From contig JAOTOL010001335.1 of NCBI GenBank assembly GCA_034440575.1, positions 62,001 to 126,000 on the forward strand: a stretch of 64,000 bases of DNA. The letters run 5' to 3'. How positions within the stretch are numbered: position 1 is the first letter of the stretch; every line of letters begins with the position of its first letter. The notes beneath the pieces were generated by a model, which did not search any database, was not told the origin of the DNA, and was given only the letters and a program-made list of their open reading frames with translations. This stretch comes from Imbricaverruca yamaguchii. Lineage: Eukaryota > Arthropoda > Thecostraca > Neoverrucidae. The position numbers were made by a program, and so were the translations under genes. Below are positions 52,127 through 63,917 of this stretch, one piece after another.

Positions 52127-52692
52127 CCAAAATTTCGCATACCCTTTCGCACATCAATTTGACATGCTGTTTCATAATTTTCACATCAGGCCATCTACGG
52201 TCAACGAGTTATTCAAGGTCAAGTGTGGTCACCTCCAGAAAACTTTAACCAGTCGTCACGCTGTAACGGACAGATATGTTAATGAACCTTTCAGCGTTTG
52301 CTAATCTTTAGGGATGCAGCAAAACGACGAGAGGAATTTTTGTTCATTTTTCCACGTTTTTGACTACTTAAAATTTTTGCATATTTTACTACAAGGATTA
52401 AAATCGAAGACTTTGCTAAAGTAAGCATTTTCTATGAGAGAAAGTTGACTTCCAGCAACGTTTATCGGTCTGCGCTACCCATTAGGAAAGGAAAATTAAA
52501 GAAAACTTGAATACTCAAAATGTTGAAATTAAACAAAACAAGTGCTTGGGGGGCAAAAACATGTATGGCCCTGGCCGATTTCGCTGCGCATTTCTGTTTC
52601 CAGGTATATTGTTTTCAAATCTCCCCCGAAACGAACTCCCCAGACCCAAAAACATAATGTAAGCCGTGAAACGTCATGAAAATCTAGCCCCA
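52127..52692. mobile_element. Dispersed repeat family A, copy 3 (interior fragment)
   Basis: Matches the interior of 1527-2370 from aaatttcgcataccctttcg to gaaaatctagcccc. Both inverted termini are missing. TCAAGGTCA is kept (near 52214). Confidence 0.72.
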
Positions 52693-52702
52693 CATTGACT
52701 TT

Positions 52703-53060
52703 AGTAAATGGCGAGTTATGCGTGGTATAGTTATGAAGTGCCAATTATCGTGCCCAACGCTTGATCAAATTTCAACGAGGTGATCCATTGGTATCCTATA
52801 ATATGCCATAGCATTCTACAGACGCAGGGTCAACGTGGGGTTATGCATTTGCGGTCAAAGCTATTTTTCGCAATCTTAAACAAACACGACCGCCGAATTC
52901 CAAATCAACAGCACGTGCCCCGGAGCCAGCCTTCACTGATCTTCACAGTCTTGACCTCATGCGTGTGCATTGACCTGCTTACAGTATGAGAATGCTCCTC
53001 CAAGTATTTTTGCTCCTCGTAGGTGGCATTAAATTTTCTTCCCGGCTCCTCGAGGAGCCC
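52703..53060. repeat. Local direct duplication, right copy (~360 bp)
   Basis: gtaaatggcgagttatgcg to cggctcctcgaggagcc, the counterpart of 51731-52111, offset by about 970 bp. The copies suggest that a segment containing the family A fragment was duplicated or arose by unequal exchange. Confidence 0.82.
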
Positions 53061-54059
53061 CACCACCTAGTGGCCAACTGGAGGGGCGTCCAAGTCCCGC
53101 GGACGGGGGACCTCAGTCGGGGACCTTAGACCTCAGACCTCAGGACGCCCGAGGAGCTCTGCGGGGCAGGTGGTGCCTTTACCCGGCTGGGAGTGACCCA
53201 CCACCCCGACCGGGATACAGTGCCGACAAACAGTTGACCTCTGCCGGCCAGGTCAGCAGGCGGGGGTCAAGGGTTTCCGCCTCAGGCCACAAGTCGCTTG
53301 ACCCATATGGAGGCCCGTCCACCCTCAGAGATATCAAGGCCAAAGAGGCGTGTTGCTCACCGTCACAACTAGCACCGTGCAACGGGCAACCTGCGCCTCC
53401 AGGACTGCATCAACACCAGGGACGGCCCGAGGGGGCGCGACTACCCCCTTACAACCGAGCTGGTGGGCAGAACAGGGAAGGTAATCATACCTACTCACAG
53501 TAGGCAAAGCTGGTGCTGCAGAGAATGAGGGTGAAGGACACGGATGTGGAGATGGGATGGACATTGGAATGGAGACGTAGGGATGGAAGGATGAACGAGG
53601 AGCCCATAGGATGCCCCCCCCCCCATCGGTAGACTAGTCCGCCGGATCATTGGATCACTCAATCCCCTGCAATTTCACCATGGGAAAAGCGTGGGGAAAA
53701 ATGTCAAAATATTTCGATTCTAAGGGGAGCCCCCTCGACTGCGCCCCTGGAAATGTATGCTGCTGTTGATTTTGGCCACTAACTTCCGCAGTTGTGCTTT
53801 GCGTTGGAAATTTCTACATGGAACTAACTATACTTGGCAATGTTGCACTTCATGGGTCAGTGTCCGCCACCACCTAGTGTACATATCCTACGCAATGTTT
53901 CAGACGAGGGCGGAGAAACAACCTGTATTTCAACAGTACAAGCGATTGTGACAACCAGCTCAACGCTCAACCATATCAAAGGGCTTCCAAACCCCATTGA
54001 CAACCATGTTCGGTGTTCCATAACATGCTTCGACAACATCTGCATGAGTACAGTCGATG
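53061..54059. other. GC-rich stretch and spacer, unassigned
   Basis: 53085-53480 is GC-rich with a + frame (GSRVSASGHKSLDPYGG, LRDIKAKEACC) that might belong to a retroelement, but I cannot name it. 53620-53634 is a poly-C run. Nothing is supported for the rest. Confidence 0.3.
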
Positions 54060-54491
<432 letters not shown>

Positions 54492-56374
54492 TCATTTGTC
54501 AGGCCGCTCCCCGGTGTGGGTTCTCATATGACCAACTAAATGTGCCTTGACAATAAAGGACCTGTCACATGTCTCACATGTGTAGGGTCGCTGTCCGGTG
54601 TGCTTTCTTATGTGATTAACTAAGCTGTCCTTGCTACAAAACAACCTATGACATGTCCCACATGTGCAACGTCGCTCTCCGGTGTGGGTTCTCATGTGAC
54701 GAGCTAAGGTCTTCTTGATAGCAAACGCTTTGTTACATGTGTTACATATGTATGGTCGCTCTCCGGTGTGGGTTCTTCTGTGACAAACTAAGTTGTCCAT
54801 TTTACCAAACGAACTGTCACAGGTCTCGCATTTGTAAGGTCGCTCTCCTGTGTGGATTCTCATATGACGAACTAAGTAGATCTTGCTGCTAAACGACCGC
54901 GCACACGTCCCGCATTTGTAAAGCCCCTCCCCGGTGTGGGTTCGCATGTGCCTAACTAAGTTGGGTTTGGCAGTAAACGACCTGTCACATGTCTCACATG
55001 TGTAAGGTCGATCTCCGGTGTGCGTTCTTATGTGATTAACTAAGCTGTCCTTGCTACAAAACGACCTATGACATGTCCCACATGCGTAACGTCGCTCTCC
55101 GGTGTGGGTTCTCATGTGACGAGCTAAGGTCTTCTTGCTAGCAAACGCTTTGTTACACGTGTTACATATGTATGGTCGCTCTCCGGTGTGGGTTCCCATG
55201 TGACCAACTAAGCTACCCTTGTGACTAAACGACCTGTCACATGTCCCGCATTTGTAAGGGCGCTCTCCGGTGTGGGTTCGCATATGAATAACTAACCTCC
55301 CTGCGACAATGAACGACTTGTCACATATGTCACATTTGTACGGTCGCTCTCCAGTGTGGGTTCTCATATGAGCAACTAAATGTCCCTTCATAATAAACGA
55401 CCTGTCACATGCCCCACATGTGTAAGGTCGCTCTCCGGTGTGGATTCTCATGTGACGAACTAAGCTGATCCTGGCACTAAATGACCTCTCACACTTCTCA
55501 CATTTGAAAGGCCGCTCCCCAGTGTGGGTTCTCATGTGGCTAACTAAGCTGGGTTTGATGGGGAACGACATGTCACATGTCTCACACTTGTAAGGCCGCT
55601 CTCCTGTGTGGGTTCTCATATGACAAATTAAGTGTGCCTTGACAGCAAACGCCCTTTTACATGTGTCACAGGTATACGGTCGCTCTCCGGTGTGGGTTCG
55701 CATGTGACAAACTAAGCTTCCCTTGACAGTAAACGTTCTGTCACATGTCTCACACGCATAATTTTTATCTCCTGTGTGTGTTTTCATGTGATTAAGTAAG
55801 TACCGCTTGACAGCAAACGCCCTATCGCACACCTCACACCGGTGAGGTCTCTCTCCGGTGTGGATCATCATGTGTTTGTGCAAACTCCCCGATCTAGTAA
55901 AAGCTCTGGAGCACAATATACACATGTATGGTCGCTCCCCGGTGTGGGTTCTCATATGTGCTATCAAACCCCTCCTGGCAGTAAACGTCCTGCCGCATAG
56001 ATCGCACCTGTAAGGTCTCTCTCCGGTGTGGATTCGTTTGTGCTTATCCAAAGTCTGCGTTTGAAGGAACGTTTTGGTGATTTGGTTTGGATGTCTGCCC
56101 AGATTGACGCCACTGGACACCTTCGTACCCGCGTGCACTCTGCCGTGTTCAAACAGCCATGTACGATTCTTGAATACCTTTTCACGCACGCCACAGTCAT
56201 ACGAACTTGATGCCAGCTGAGTCGTGGGTTGTCGCGAGGTGTCGCTGGTGTCCACAGACCACTGACTGCTGTTGCTGTCGTTGGCGCTGTTAATATGGCA
56301 CTGCGATGCAATTCCAGAGGTCGTCTGTACAAGCAGAAGACCCTTCCCACAGTTGGAACGAAACACAGGAGTAC
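54492..56374 (-). CDS. Zinc-finger gene, terminal exon with the finger array
   Basis: Acceptor cgctatctttggtttcag at 56375-56392, with a good pyrimidine tract. About 95 codons precede the fingers and include broken ones (YDCGVREKVFKNRTWLFEHG, TLDKHKRIHTGERP). Then 18 full fingers run from YRCDLCGRTFTARRGLIAH to YTCETCDRSFIVKAHLVGH. Fingers 11-13 (starting YICNTCNKAFASKKTLARH) and 16-18 (starting YICNTCNKAFAIKKTLARH) are a block duplication. It ends ERPDK-stop. Confidence 0.93.
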
Positions 56375-58303
56375 CTGAAACCAAAGATAGCGATAAATAA
56401 GCATGCTAGCCTCTGACAGGGCACGGGAAGCCTGGAGTTTGAGCAGCACGGCGTACATGACATTATGTACACCGAATTAGCAAATGCTATGACTTCAAAG
56501 AGTCCACGAGCCTTCTTACCGCGATGTTTTTGACCAGAAGTATCAGCAGGGAATTATAATAGTAAGGATCCAGGAAATCAACCAAGGACCCTGGTATTCT
56601 CAACTGACATAGCGGAACATACCCCACCATAAGTACTTGTATTATATATATATCTCTCTGTGTCTCTGTCTCTGTCTCTCTCTCTAATGAATGTCTGTTT
56701 ACTTGTCCTCATCTCCTGCATCCACCATTGGAAAAACGACTGGCACAGCCGCTGATTGTGATGCATCGTTACCACTCGTCCTGCAACATCCTCCAAATTT
56801 CCTGACGGTAAAGTAATTCATACGCATCGAGTGATAAATCGGAGTTTAGAGGGTTCGGAGTGATAAAACAGCCATGCAAATGTCGATTTCCAAGCTCTAT
56901 GCTAACAGCACCACCGTTGCCAGGCAACCAACTAACGAGTCGCATTCCTAACGGAACTGCTGTTGCTGGGAAACCAGTCAGACATTGCTCTCCTGAGCAC
57001 ACTGCTGTTGCCAGCAGCCCACCATCATACAGTGCCGTCAAACACCACCGGCGTGCAGACTGCATCCACTGCATGGATGCAGGAAAACGGCCGCAATGCA
57101 AGAAAACTGCACGTGCAAAGTTTTCTGTGCCTTTCGTGTCATCTAAGTTGCACATGTCAGTGTACTGGAATGTATTACAGTGGACGGTGGTGACAGCTAG
57201 AGAGCCAATGATGCAGCTCATCACTCGTGAGTAGACTACCGTTGGCGATGAGACTCACCGATTATGGTTCTCAGCGGTTGTTCTAGTGTGGCCAAAGTAC
57301 GTGCGCTTCTGAAAACGAGCACATCCCTTTTAGTTGCAGTCACAATACACAGAGGTGGATTGCAGTGCATAGCTAACGATGTCCAGGGTAGCAAAAAATA
57401 CTGTTGTCAGATTTGTGTCATCCAAAACATCACGCACTGAATAAATATATCTCACTATTCAAGACCAAGGAATTCATTTCTTAGATTCAAAATGAGTTCT
57501 GCTCAAGGGCAGGTCCAGGGTTCAGAAACAGGGGACTTTAAACCGTTGACGCCACGCCTTCGAGGTAGTAACCACAGTTCCGATGCGCTCCTCGTTGCAG
57601 TGCTTCCATTTTGAGCTGCAAGCGCTTGACCACTGCTCGCGTGGCCTACTCAGACGTTTACCTACCGAGGGCTGGATATATATTTCAGGTGGAAAAGAAT
57701 GTAGCACGATGGCTGCTATTAAACCTCGTATTGAGGCTTTCCTTCTACGTCGGAGCTGAAAATTACTTTTACCACGCGCGGGTCCCCAGTGGTCGACTAA
57801 TTGTTGCTGGGATTTTCAAGAGCTGGTGTAGGCGCTCCAATCCTGGCCAGCAGAACTCGGAAGACACATACAGAGGCCCAGGCAGTGCAACGTTGGTCGC
57901 TGCTGTAATCCCTTGCCTGGACAACTGTCGGGAACACCAGTCCCAATCAGGGGAAATGGGACAACGTTTCCTAACCATACCCAGGGCATTGGCTGTGGTT
58001 AAATACAGCCGCTTGCAAAACCGGCAACTGCCATCTCTTTGCAGGACCCATGAAGCTCCCACAAATGATGAATGCCAGAAGAGCACAACTGGACAACCTG
58101 AGAGAACCACAAGCCGCCACAAAGCTTCCGCGACCATAATCGGCACAGGGCGTCAAGAGGAACTCCAGATCAAACACGACTACTTACTCGAGTGTTTGCT
58201 CCGGTGTGAAGCCAGGGAAGTCGTGCGGCGGAGACGGCGGACCAATGGAGGCGAGATCTTCAATCGGCTCGCCGACTGGCGCCAGCGGATCGGTCGCAGT
58301 CAT
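54492..58303 (-). CDS. C2H2 zinc-finger protein gene, 18 full fingers, three coding exons
   Basis: Joining 58303-58188, 57308-57259 and 56374-54492 on the minus strand gives one frame of 682 aa; phases 2 and 1 match at the two junctions. The N terminus (MTATDPLAPVGEPIEDLASI, then a Pro-rich segment) has no domain I recognise, such as KRAB, BTB or ZAD. It is followed by a degenerate finger region and 18 complete C-x2-C-x12-H-x3-H fingers joined by TGERP linkers. Such proteins bind DNA in the nucleus; the target cannot be derived here. The start at 58303 is the first ATG in the first supported exon, so upstream noncoding or coding exons are possible. A GC-rich interval at 58540-58760 could be the promoter. 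The C terminus is cut by a nonsense codon. Confidence 0.75.
57259..57308 (-). CDS. Zinc-finger gene, small middle exon (50 bp)
   Basis: Acceptor tgctcgttttcag and donor G|GTGAGT flank 50 bases. Read in phase 2 it encodes SARTLATLEQPLRTII, with split codons at both ends (Glu and Gly) that join exactly to the flanking exons. Confidence 0.65.
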
Positions 58304-58321
58304 CAAAGTATCGATGGAAAC
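58188..58321 (-). CDS. Zinc-finger gene, first supported exon
   Basis: Acceptor ccgtttgcag before 58321 and consensus donor GTAAGT after 58188. The ATG at 58303 gives MTATDPLAPVGEPIEDLASI followed by GPPSPPHDFPGFTPEQTLE, acidic and Pro-rich with clean codons. The frame is also open from the exon start, so the true start could be upstream. Confidence 0.6.
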
Positions 58322-59485
58322 CTGCAAACGGTACTTAATAGCACCCCATTGGAGCAATTTCAATGGGAGTCAACGTGTAGCCAAGGCTGGAAACCACTTC
58401 ATAGTTTCCCAGTTTTGCCCCTGAGGACATTGGTTGTGGTATGGATGATAGGTATGGTTTGTGTGACAGTGTTAGATAGGTATGGATGGGGCGACGAGCT
58501 GTAGCATAGTTGGCGACGTCGGAGCAGTGGAGGAGTTGGGCCAGGCTGAATAACAAGGGGGACAGCATCACCCAGGCCCAAAACCAAGCTCCGCTAACTC
58601 CGTCGGTAGTGGCCTCGACCGCTACGGAGCACCGAAACACCGACGGGGCAGCGCGGTGTGCACGGCCGGCGAGACACCGACCCGACCCAGACGTAGCCGT
58701 ACGGAAGCCGGAAGCCGACACCGACATCGTCCAACAGCCATGGCCTGGCTCTCCGAGAGCAACAGTTCACAGGAACGTTCACAAGTCAGTCTGGTTTTTC
58801 TGACGGTCTTTGAAAATAACGCACCAGTTTCATGGTCAACACCTCACCATTTCATCGTCGCAGCGCTTGATGTTCAGACGGAGTGCCTGAAAGCTCGACC
58901 ATGCACTTCTTGGCTGGGGTGTCGCGTCTCCGTTGCCATCTGTTGTGGAATTACTGACCTCCAACTTAGCAGAATGCCATTCAGGTGGCAGCAACAATGG
59001 ATCTATGTCCATGGCTAGCTTCTATGACATGGATGCCACTGTGGAGAGAAAGTCGCCAGTTGCTTGGTGTTGTGGGGATAAACACAGACGAAACCGCTGC
59101 TTAAGGTTTCATGGCTTACTACTTGTAAATTATTTTTATCATTGTTTGGTGTCTACAGGTTCTCTCTCCTGTCTACACGAGAGAGCAGCAAAATTAATGG
59201 TACATGCATATGCATCCTTAGTACTGAAAATTATGCTTCATAACCAACTGTCTACATGCTGAATTGCATTAAAGGCTGACTCAGTGGTAAGGGACCTCTT
59301 GTAGTGCATGCATAATGCATCATGGCCTGTGATGTTAACTAACACCACTAAGTTTCCAAGCCACACTAAGGCAGTTCACAACACCTATGCTGTAGGATAA
59401 ATGACCCACTCTGTGCCATTGTTCCCAGGTGAGGAAGGGAAACATTATGGTGAGGTGATGTCATGGGACTATATTGGGTTGAGAC
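58322..59485. other. Upstream region of the zinc-finger gene
   Basis: 58540-58760 is GC- and CpG-rich and may hold the promoter and a noncoding first exon on the minus strand; no TATA box was seen. 58800-59485 has no supported gene. A 17-bp phrase (atgggactatattgggt) is repeated at 59462 and 59488, at the left edge of composite B. Confidence 0.35.
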
Positions 59486-61548
59486 TAAATGGGACTATAT
59501 TGGGTGAGGATATAGAGATGGTTGAGGAGCTGAGCAAGCAGTTTAAATCAGTGTTCACATTGGAAGATATGACCAATCTGCCGACCGTACACCCCACAGT
59601 TCAGTAACATGTGATCAGATAAATGATGTTGACTTCATTGATGGTGATGTTGTTTTCAATCATATCAGGAAAATAAAGCCAAACAAGGCAGCAGGATCTG
59701 ATGAAATTTCTGCTAGGGCATTGCAGGAAGCTGAAAAGGAACTGGCATTACCATTTAGTATAATATTTTGTAGATCTGTTGCACAACATAAAATTCCAAC
59801 ACATTGGAAAAGGGCAAATGTAGTTCCTATTTTCAAGAAAGGACAAAGAGGGTAAGTTGAAAACTATAGGCCAGTAAGTCTCACATCTCTAGTCTGCAAG
59901 GCACTCAAGTCAATTATCAAGGATAGAATGGTTAGTTATCTGGAAGGAAACAGACTGATTCAAGATACTCAACATGGGTTTAGGAAAGGGCAATCATGCC
60001 TCACAAATCGTTTGGACTTTTTGAACTTTGCCACAGAACAATTTGATCAGGGAAATCAGGTTGATGCAGCATATCTTGACTTTAGTAAGGCCTTTGACAA
60101 GGTAGCCCATGCATGGTTAATGATACAGCTTCAGGCCCATGATATTCCTGGTAGCATCTTAAAATGGATAGAGTTGTGGCCTTCAGATAGACAACAGAGT
60201 GATGCTAAATCAGTGTAAAATAATTCACCATGTGGCCTGGAATTGCACAGTTATTGGAGTTGTGGTATTTCATCCTCGTTTTCGGTTCTTACCATTTTGC
60301 CACACAATGTATGCACAGTCATGCACACAGCTGCTAAATAATATAAAATGCATGTGACTGAAGCGAAAGCCATCCTGCTTTTTAATCCTTAAGTGGCAAA
60401 TCTTTATTTTCTTCCCATCTTTCACTATTCCCAAGCAACTTCTTCCTTCATCCACACAGTTAATTGTGAAGTAATTTTAGGACACTGTGCTAAATGGTAC
60501 AATGTCATGGTCATCATGGCAAATGTTCTTAAGTGAGTCCCCCAGGGGTCAGTACTGGGGCCACTACTGTTCATTATATTTGTAAATAACATTGAAAGTG
60601 GCCTAAGCAGTAAAGTTTTGAAATTTGTGGATGATTTAAAGGTCTTTAGGGCAATAACAGGTGAAGGTGAGCATATCTCGGTGCAAAAAGACTTGTGACA
60701 AACTTGTGAAGTGGTCCGAAGAATGGCAAATGAAATTTAATTTTGATAAGTGCAAAATCATGCATGTAGGTAAGCAGCATATGAAGGCTCCATACTTGAT
60801 GGGTTACGAAGTGCTATCAGTGACTCAACAGGAGAAGGATTTAGGTGTTATTCTAAACACAAAACTGGGAGCATCAGAACAGACCAAGGAAGCCAGGAAG
60901 AAGGCACTGAGAATGCTTGGGGCAATAAATAGGAATGTATCATACAGAAGTGAGGAAGTGATCAGGAAGCTTTACTGTGCATATGTCAGGCCACATTTGG
61001 AATACTGCATCCAAGCTTGGTCTCCTAGCTATGAAAAAGATTGTTGGCTTTTAGAGAGTACAAAAGAGGGCTACAAAAATGGTTAATGGCATAAGTAACT
61101 TGGCATATGAGGAAAAGATTGAAGAAATTGAATATGTTTTCACTTAGATATAGTCGGCTGAGAGGAGATCTCATCAAGGTCTTTAAATTTGTCCATGGTC
61201 TGGAGAGGGGATATCTTGGGAAATGTTTGAATTGAACAAAAATGATGCAATTAGAGGTCATCAATTCAAAATTAAAGTTAACTACAGTAGAACAAGGTTA
61301 AGGCAGACTTTCTTCACCAACAGGGTAGTAGAATATTGGAACCAGCTGCCAGAAACCATTGTGAGTAGCAGCACATCGAACATCTTTAGAAGCAGCATGG
61401 ACACTCGTTATAAGAATAGAGGACTTGCTTTTCAGTATTACAGGGAGGGCTGATTGAAAGATTTGGTGGGCAACTGGTTCAGTGTACAGAGTGCAACCAA
61501 CAAGGGCCCTTGTGGCTCATAGTTGCACTAATCTTTAATGTCTTATGT
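59486..61548 (+). mobile_element. CR1-like + strand arm of composite B (5'-truncated, decayed)
   Basis: Starts near the EEL SKQFKSVFTLEDMTNLP segment (59515) and runs through the RT (YLDFSKAFDKV at 60080; FADD changed to FVDD near 60630) to FQYYREG and the tail (ctttaatgtcttatgtc, 61532-61548). It has several frameshifts and stops and is interrupted by a MITE at 60211-60487. Confidence 0.88.
60211..60487. mobile_element. hAT-like MITE, copy 1, with perfect 8-bp TSD
   Basis: A 277-bp element begins cagtgtaaaataattcacca and ends gtgaagtaattttaggacactg, giving short imperfect terminal inverted repeats (CAGTGT…). It is flanked by tgctaaat at 60203-60210 and 60488-60495. Removing it restores the CR1 sequence (RVMLNG). 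No coding capacity. An 8-bp duplication and CAGTG ends point to the hAT group. Confidence 0.9.
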
Positions 61549-63661
61549 CTTATAATGATTGTCTATGCTGTTTTTAAAGATGTCCAATGTGCTGCTACTG
61601 ACAATGTTTTCTGGCATCTGGTTCCAGTGTTCTACTACCATGTTGGTGAAGAAAGTCTGCCTTAACCTTGCTCTGCTGTGGTTAACTCTAAATTTCAATT
61701 TATGACCTCTAATTGCATCATTTCTGTTCAATTCAAACATTTCCCCAAGATATCCCCTCTCCAGACCAGTGTAAAATAATTGACCATGTGGCCTGGAAAT
61801 TCACAGTTGATAGGGTTGTGCAATTTCATCCTTGTCTTAGGTTTTTACCATTTTGCCACATGTGTGGGCAGTATTATACACACAACTGCTAAATAATGTA
61901 GAATGCATGTGACTGAAGTGAAAGGCATTCTGCTTTTTTAATCCTTAAATGGCGATCCTTTATTCTCTTCCAATCTTTCACTATTCCCAAGCAACTTCTT
62001 TCTTCATCTACACAGTTAATGGTGAAGTAATTTTAGGACACTGTTCCAGACCATGGACAAATTTAAAGACCTCGATGTGATCTCCTCTCAGCCTTCTATA
62101 TCTAAGTGAAAACATATTCAATTTCTTCAATCTTTCCTCATATGCCAGGTTGCTTATGCCATTAACCATTTTTGTAGCCCTCTTTTGTACCTTCTCTGAA
62201 AGCCAACAATCTTTTTCATAGCTAGGAGACCAAGCTTGGATGCACTATTCCAAATGTGGCCTGACATATGCACAGTAAAGCTTCCTGATCACTTACTCAC
62301 TTCTGTATGATACATTCCTATTTATTTCCCCAAGCATTTTCAGTGCCTTCTTCCTGGCTTCCTTGGTCTGTTCTGATGCCCCCATTTTTGTGTTTAGAAT
62401 AACACCTAAATCCTTCTCCTGTTGAGTCACTGGTAGCACTTGGCCACCCATCAAGCATGGAGCCTTCATATGCTGCTTACCTACATGCATGATTTTGCAC
62501 TTATCAAAATTAAATTTCATTTGCCATTCTTCTGACCACTTCCCATGTTCGTCTAAGTCTTTTGCAGTGAGGTATGCTCATCTTGACCTGTTATTGCCCT
62601 AAAGACCTTCAAATCATCTGAAAATGAGAAAACTTTACTGCTTCTGAATCTGAAAGCCACAACTCTATCCATTTTCAGATGCTACCTGCAATACCATGGG
62701 ACTGAAGCTTTATCATTAACCATTTATGGGGTACCTTGTCAAAGGCCTTACTAAAGTCAAGATATGCTACATCAACCTGATTTCCCTGATTTCAACTTTG
62801 CCTCTTTCTCCTTTCTTGAAAATAGGAACTACATTTGCCCTTTTCCAATCAGTTGGAATTTCACTTTGTGAAAACTGATCTACAAAATATTATACTAAGT
62901 GGAAATGCCAGTTCCTTTTCAGTTTCCTGCAACACCCCAGCATAAATATAATCAGGTCCTGCTGCCTTGTTTGGCTTTATTTTCCTCATATGATTGTAAA
63001 TAACATCACTATCAATGAAATCAACATCATTTATCAGATCACATGTCACTGAACTATGGTGTGCAGTGGGCAGATTGGTCATATCTTCCAATGTAAACAC
63101 TGATTTAAACTGCTTGCTGAGCTCCTCAACCATCTCACTATCCTCAACCAATACAGTCCTGTTTACTTCCAGTGGACCAATTGTGCTAGAAACTAAAGGT
63201 CAGCTTGTAGAAACTAAATAATTTTTTACTGTCCCCATTACAGTTTCTAGCTCAATCCAGTTCTTTTCCTCAGTTTGCTGCTCTGGTTTTTTTGCTTCAC
63301 AGTGTCTCTAGCTTTTCAATATGCCTCTAGATTAACAACATCTGAGGCTTCTTTAAAGACTCTAAATGCAGTTTTCTTAGCCCTAATTTATTTTATCAAG
63401 TCTGGTGTAAGCCATGCTGGCTTTCCTACCCTTCTTTTGCATCTTTGCTTTTGGGGGACATGTCTAGTCCGAATTTCCTTCAAGTAAGATTTGAACTTGT
63501 CCCACATCTCACAGCCATTCAAATTGGAAAAATTGTATTCCCATCTGATGGCACTTAAAGCCACTCTCATGCAGTCAAAGTCTGCTCTGTTGAAATTTGG
63601 AACCTTTACCAAATTATCCTTGATAATTTCCCCAGAGTTTCTCCTACAGTCAAGTCTTGAA
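61549..63661 (-). mobile_element. CR1-like minus strand arm of composite B (decayed, internal deletions)
   Basis: Begins ttataatgattgtctatgct (3' end of ORF2, lacking the last ~120 bp and tail) and extends into the endonuclease region, ending near 63661 (cagtcaagtcttgaa). Deletions near 62640 remove the GVPQGS/FADD part of RT, and one near 62791 removes a second block. Stretches still readable include KCKIMHVGKQHMKAPCLM and RKALKMLGEINRNVSYRSE. It is joined tail to tail with the + arm. Confidence 0.87.
61767..62043. mobile_element. hAT-like MITE, copy 2, with 8-bp TSD
   Basis: Same 277-bp element and same strand orientation as 60211-60487, about 88-90 percent alike by eye. Flanks are ctccagac (61759-61766) and ttccagac (62044-62051), one mismatch. 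It lies in the other arm of composite B at a different CR1 position, so it was an independent insertion. Confidence 0.9.
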
Positions 63662-63917
63662 ACATAAGCATGTTGGTTGACAATCTCTTCTTTTCATATT
63701 TTTCTTCCAGATGATAAACGACACACCACAACAGAACATTATACAATAACACTGCAACTAAAACGCACGTGCATCCAACACAAGGTGTGACAGACATAAG
63801 ACCAAGCCAAGCATAAAACAACCTAAGACGAAGCTATGTAAGCAGCTGCGTTATTTATGACTCAACTGCGCCAACTATGAATTTGAGAAGATGTGTGCTC
63901 CTAAAACGGGAGACGTA
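63662..63917. other. Spacer, no supported gene
   Basis: Short sequence between composite B and the right-edge array; nothing recognised. Confidence 0.4.

Noticed and set aside
56384..56392. Start of the zinc-finger frame at 56384 (MVSG)
   Set aside because: The initiating codon is TTG and lies inside the splice acceptor tttcag; the real coding sequence enters from upstream exons.
57611..58504. 297-codon + strand frame
   Set aside because: No domain, and it overlaps antisense a well-bounded minus-strand exon (58188-58321) that fits the zinc-finger gene in phase.
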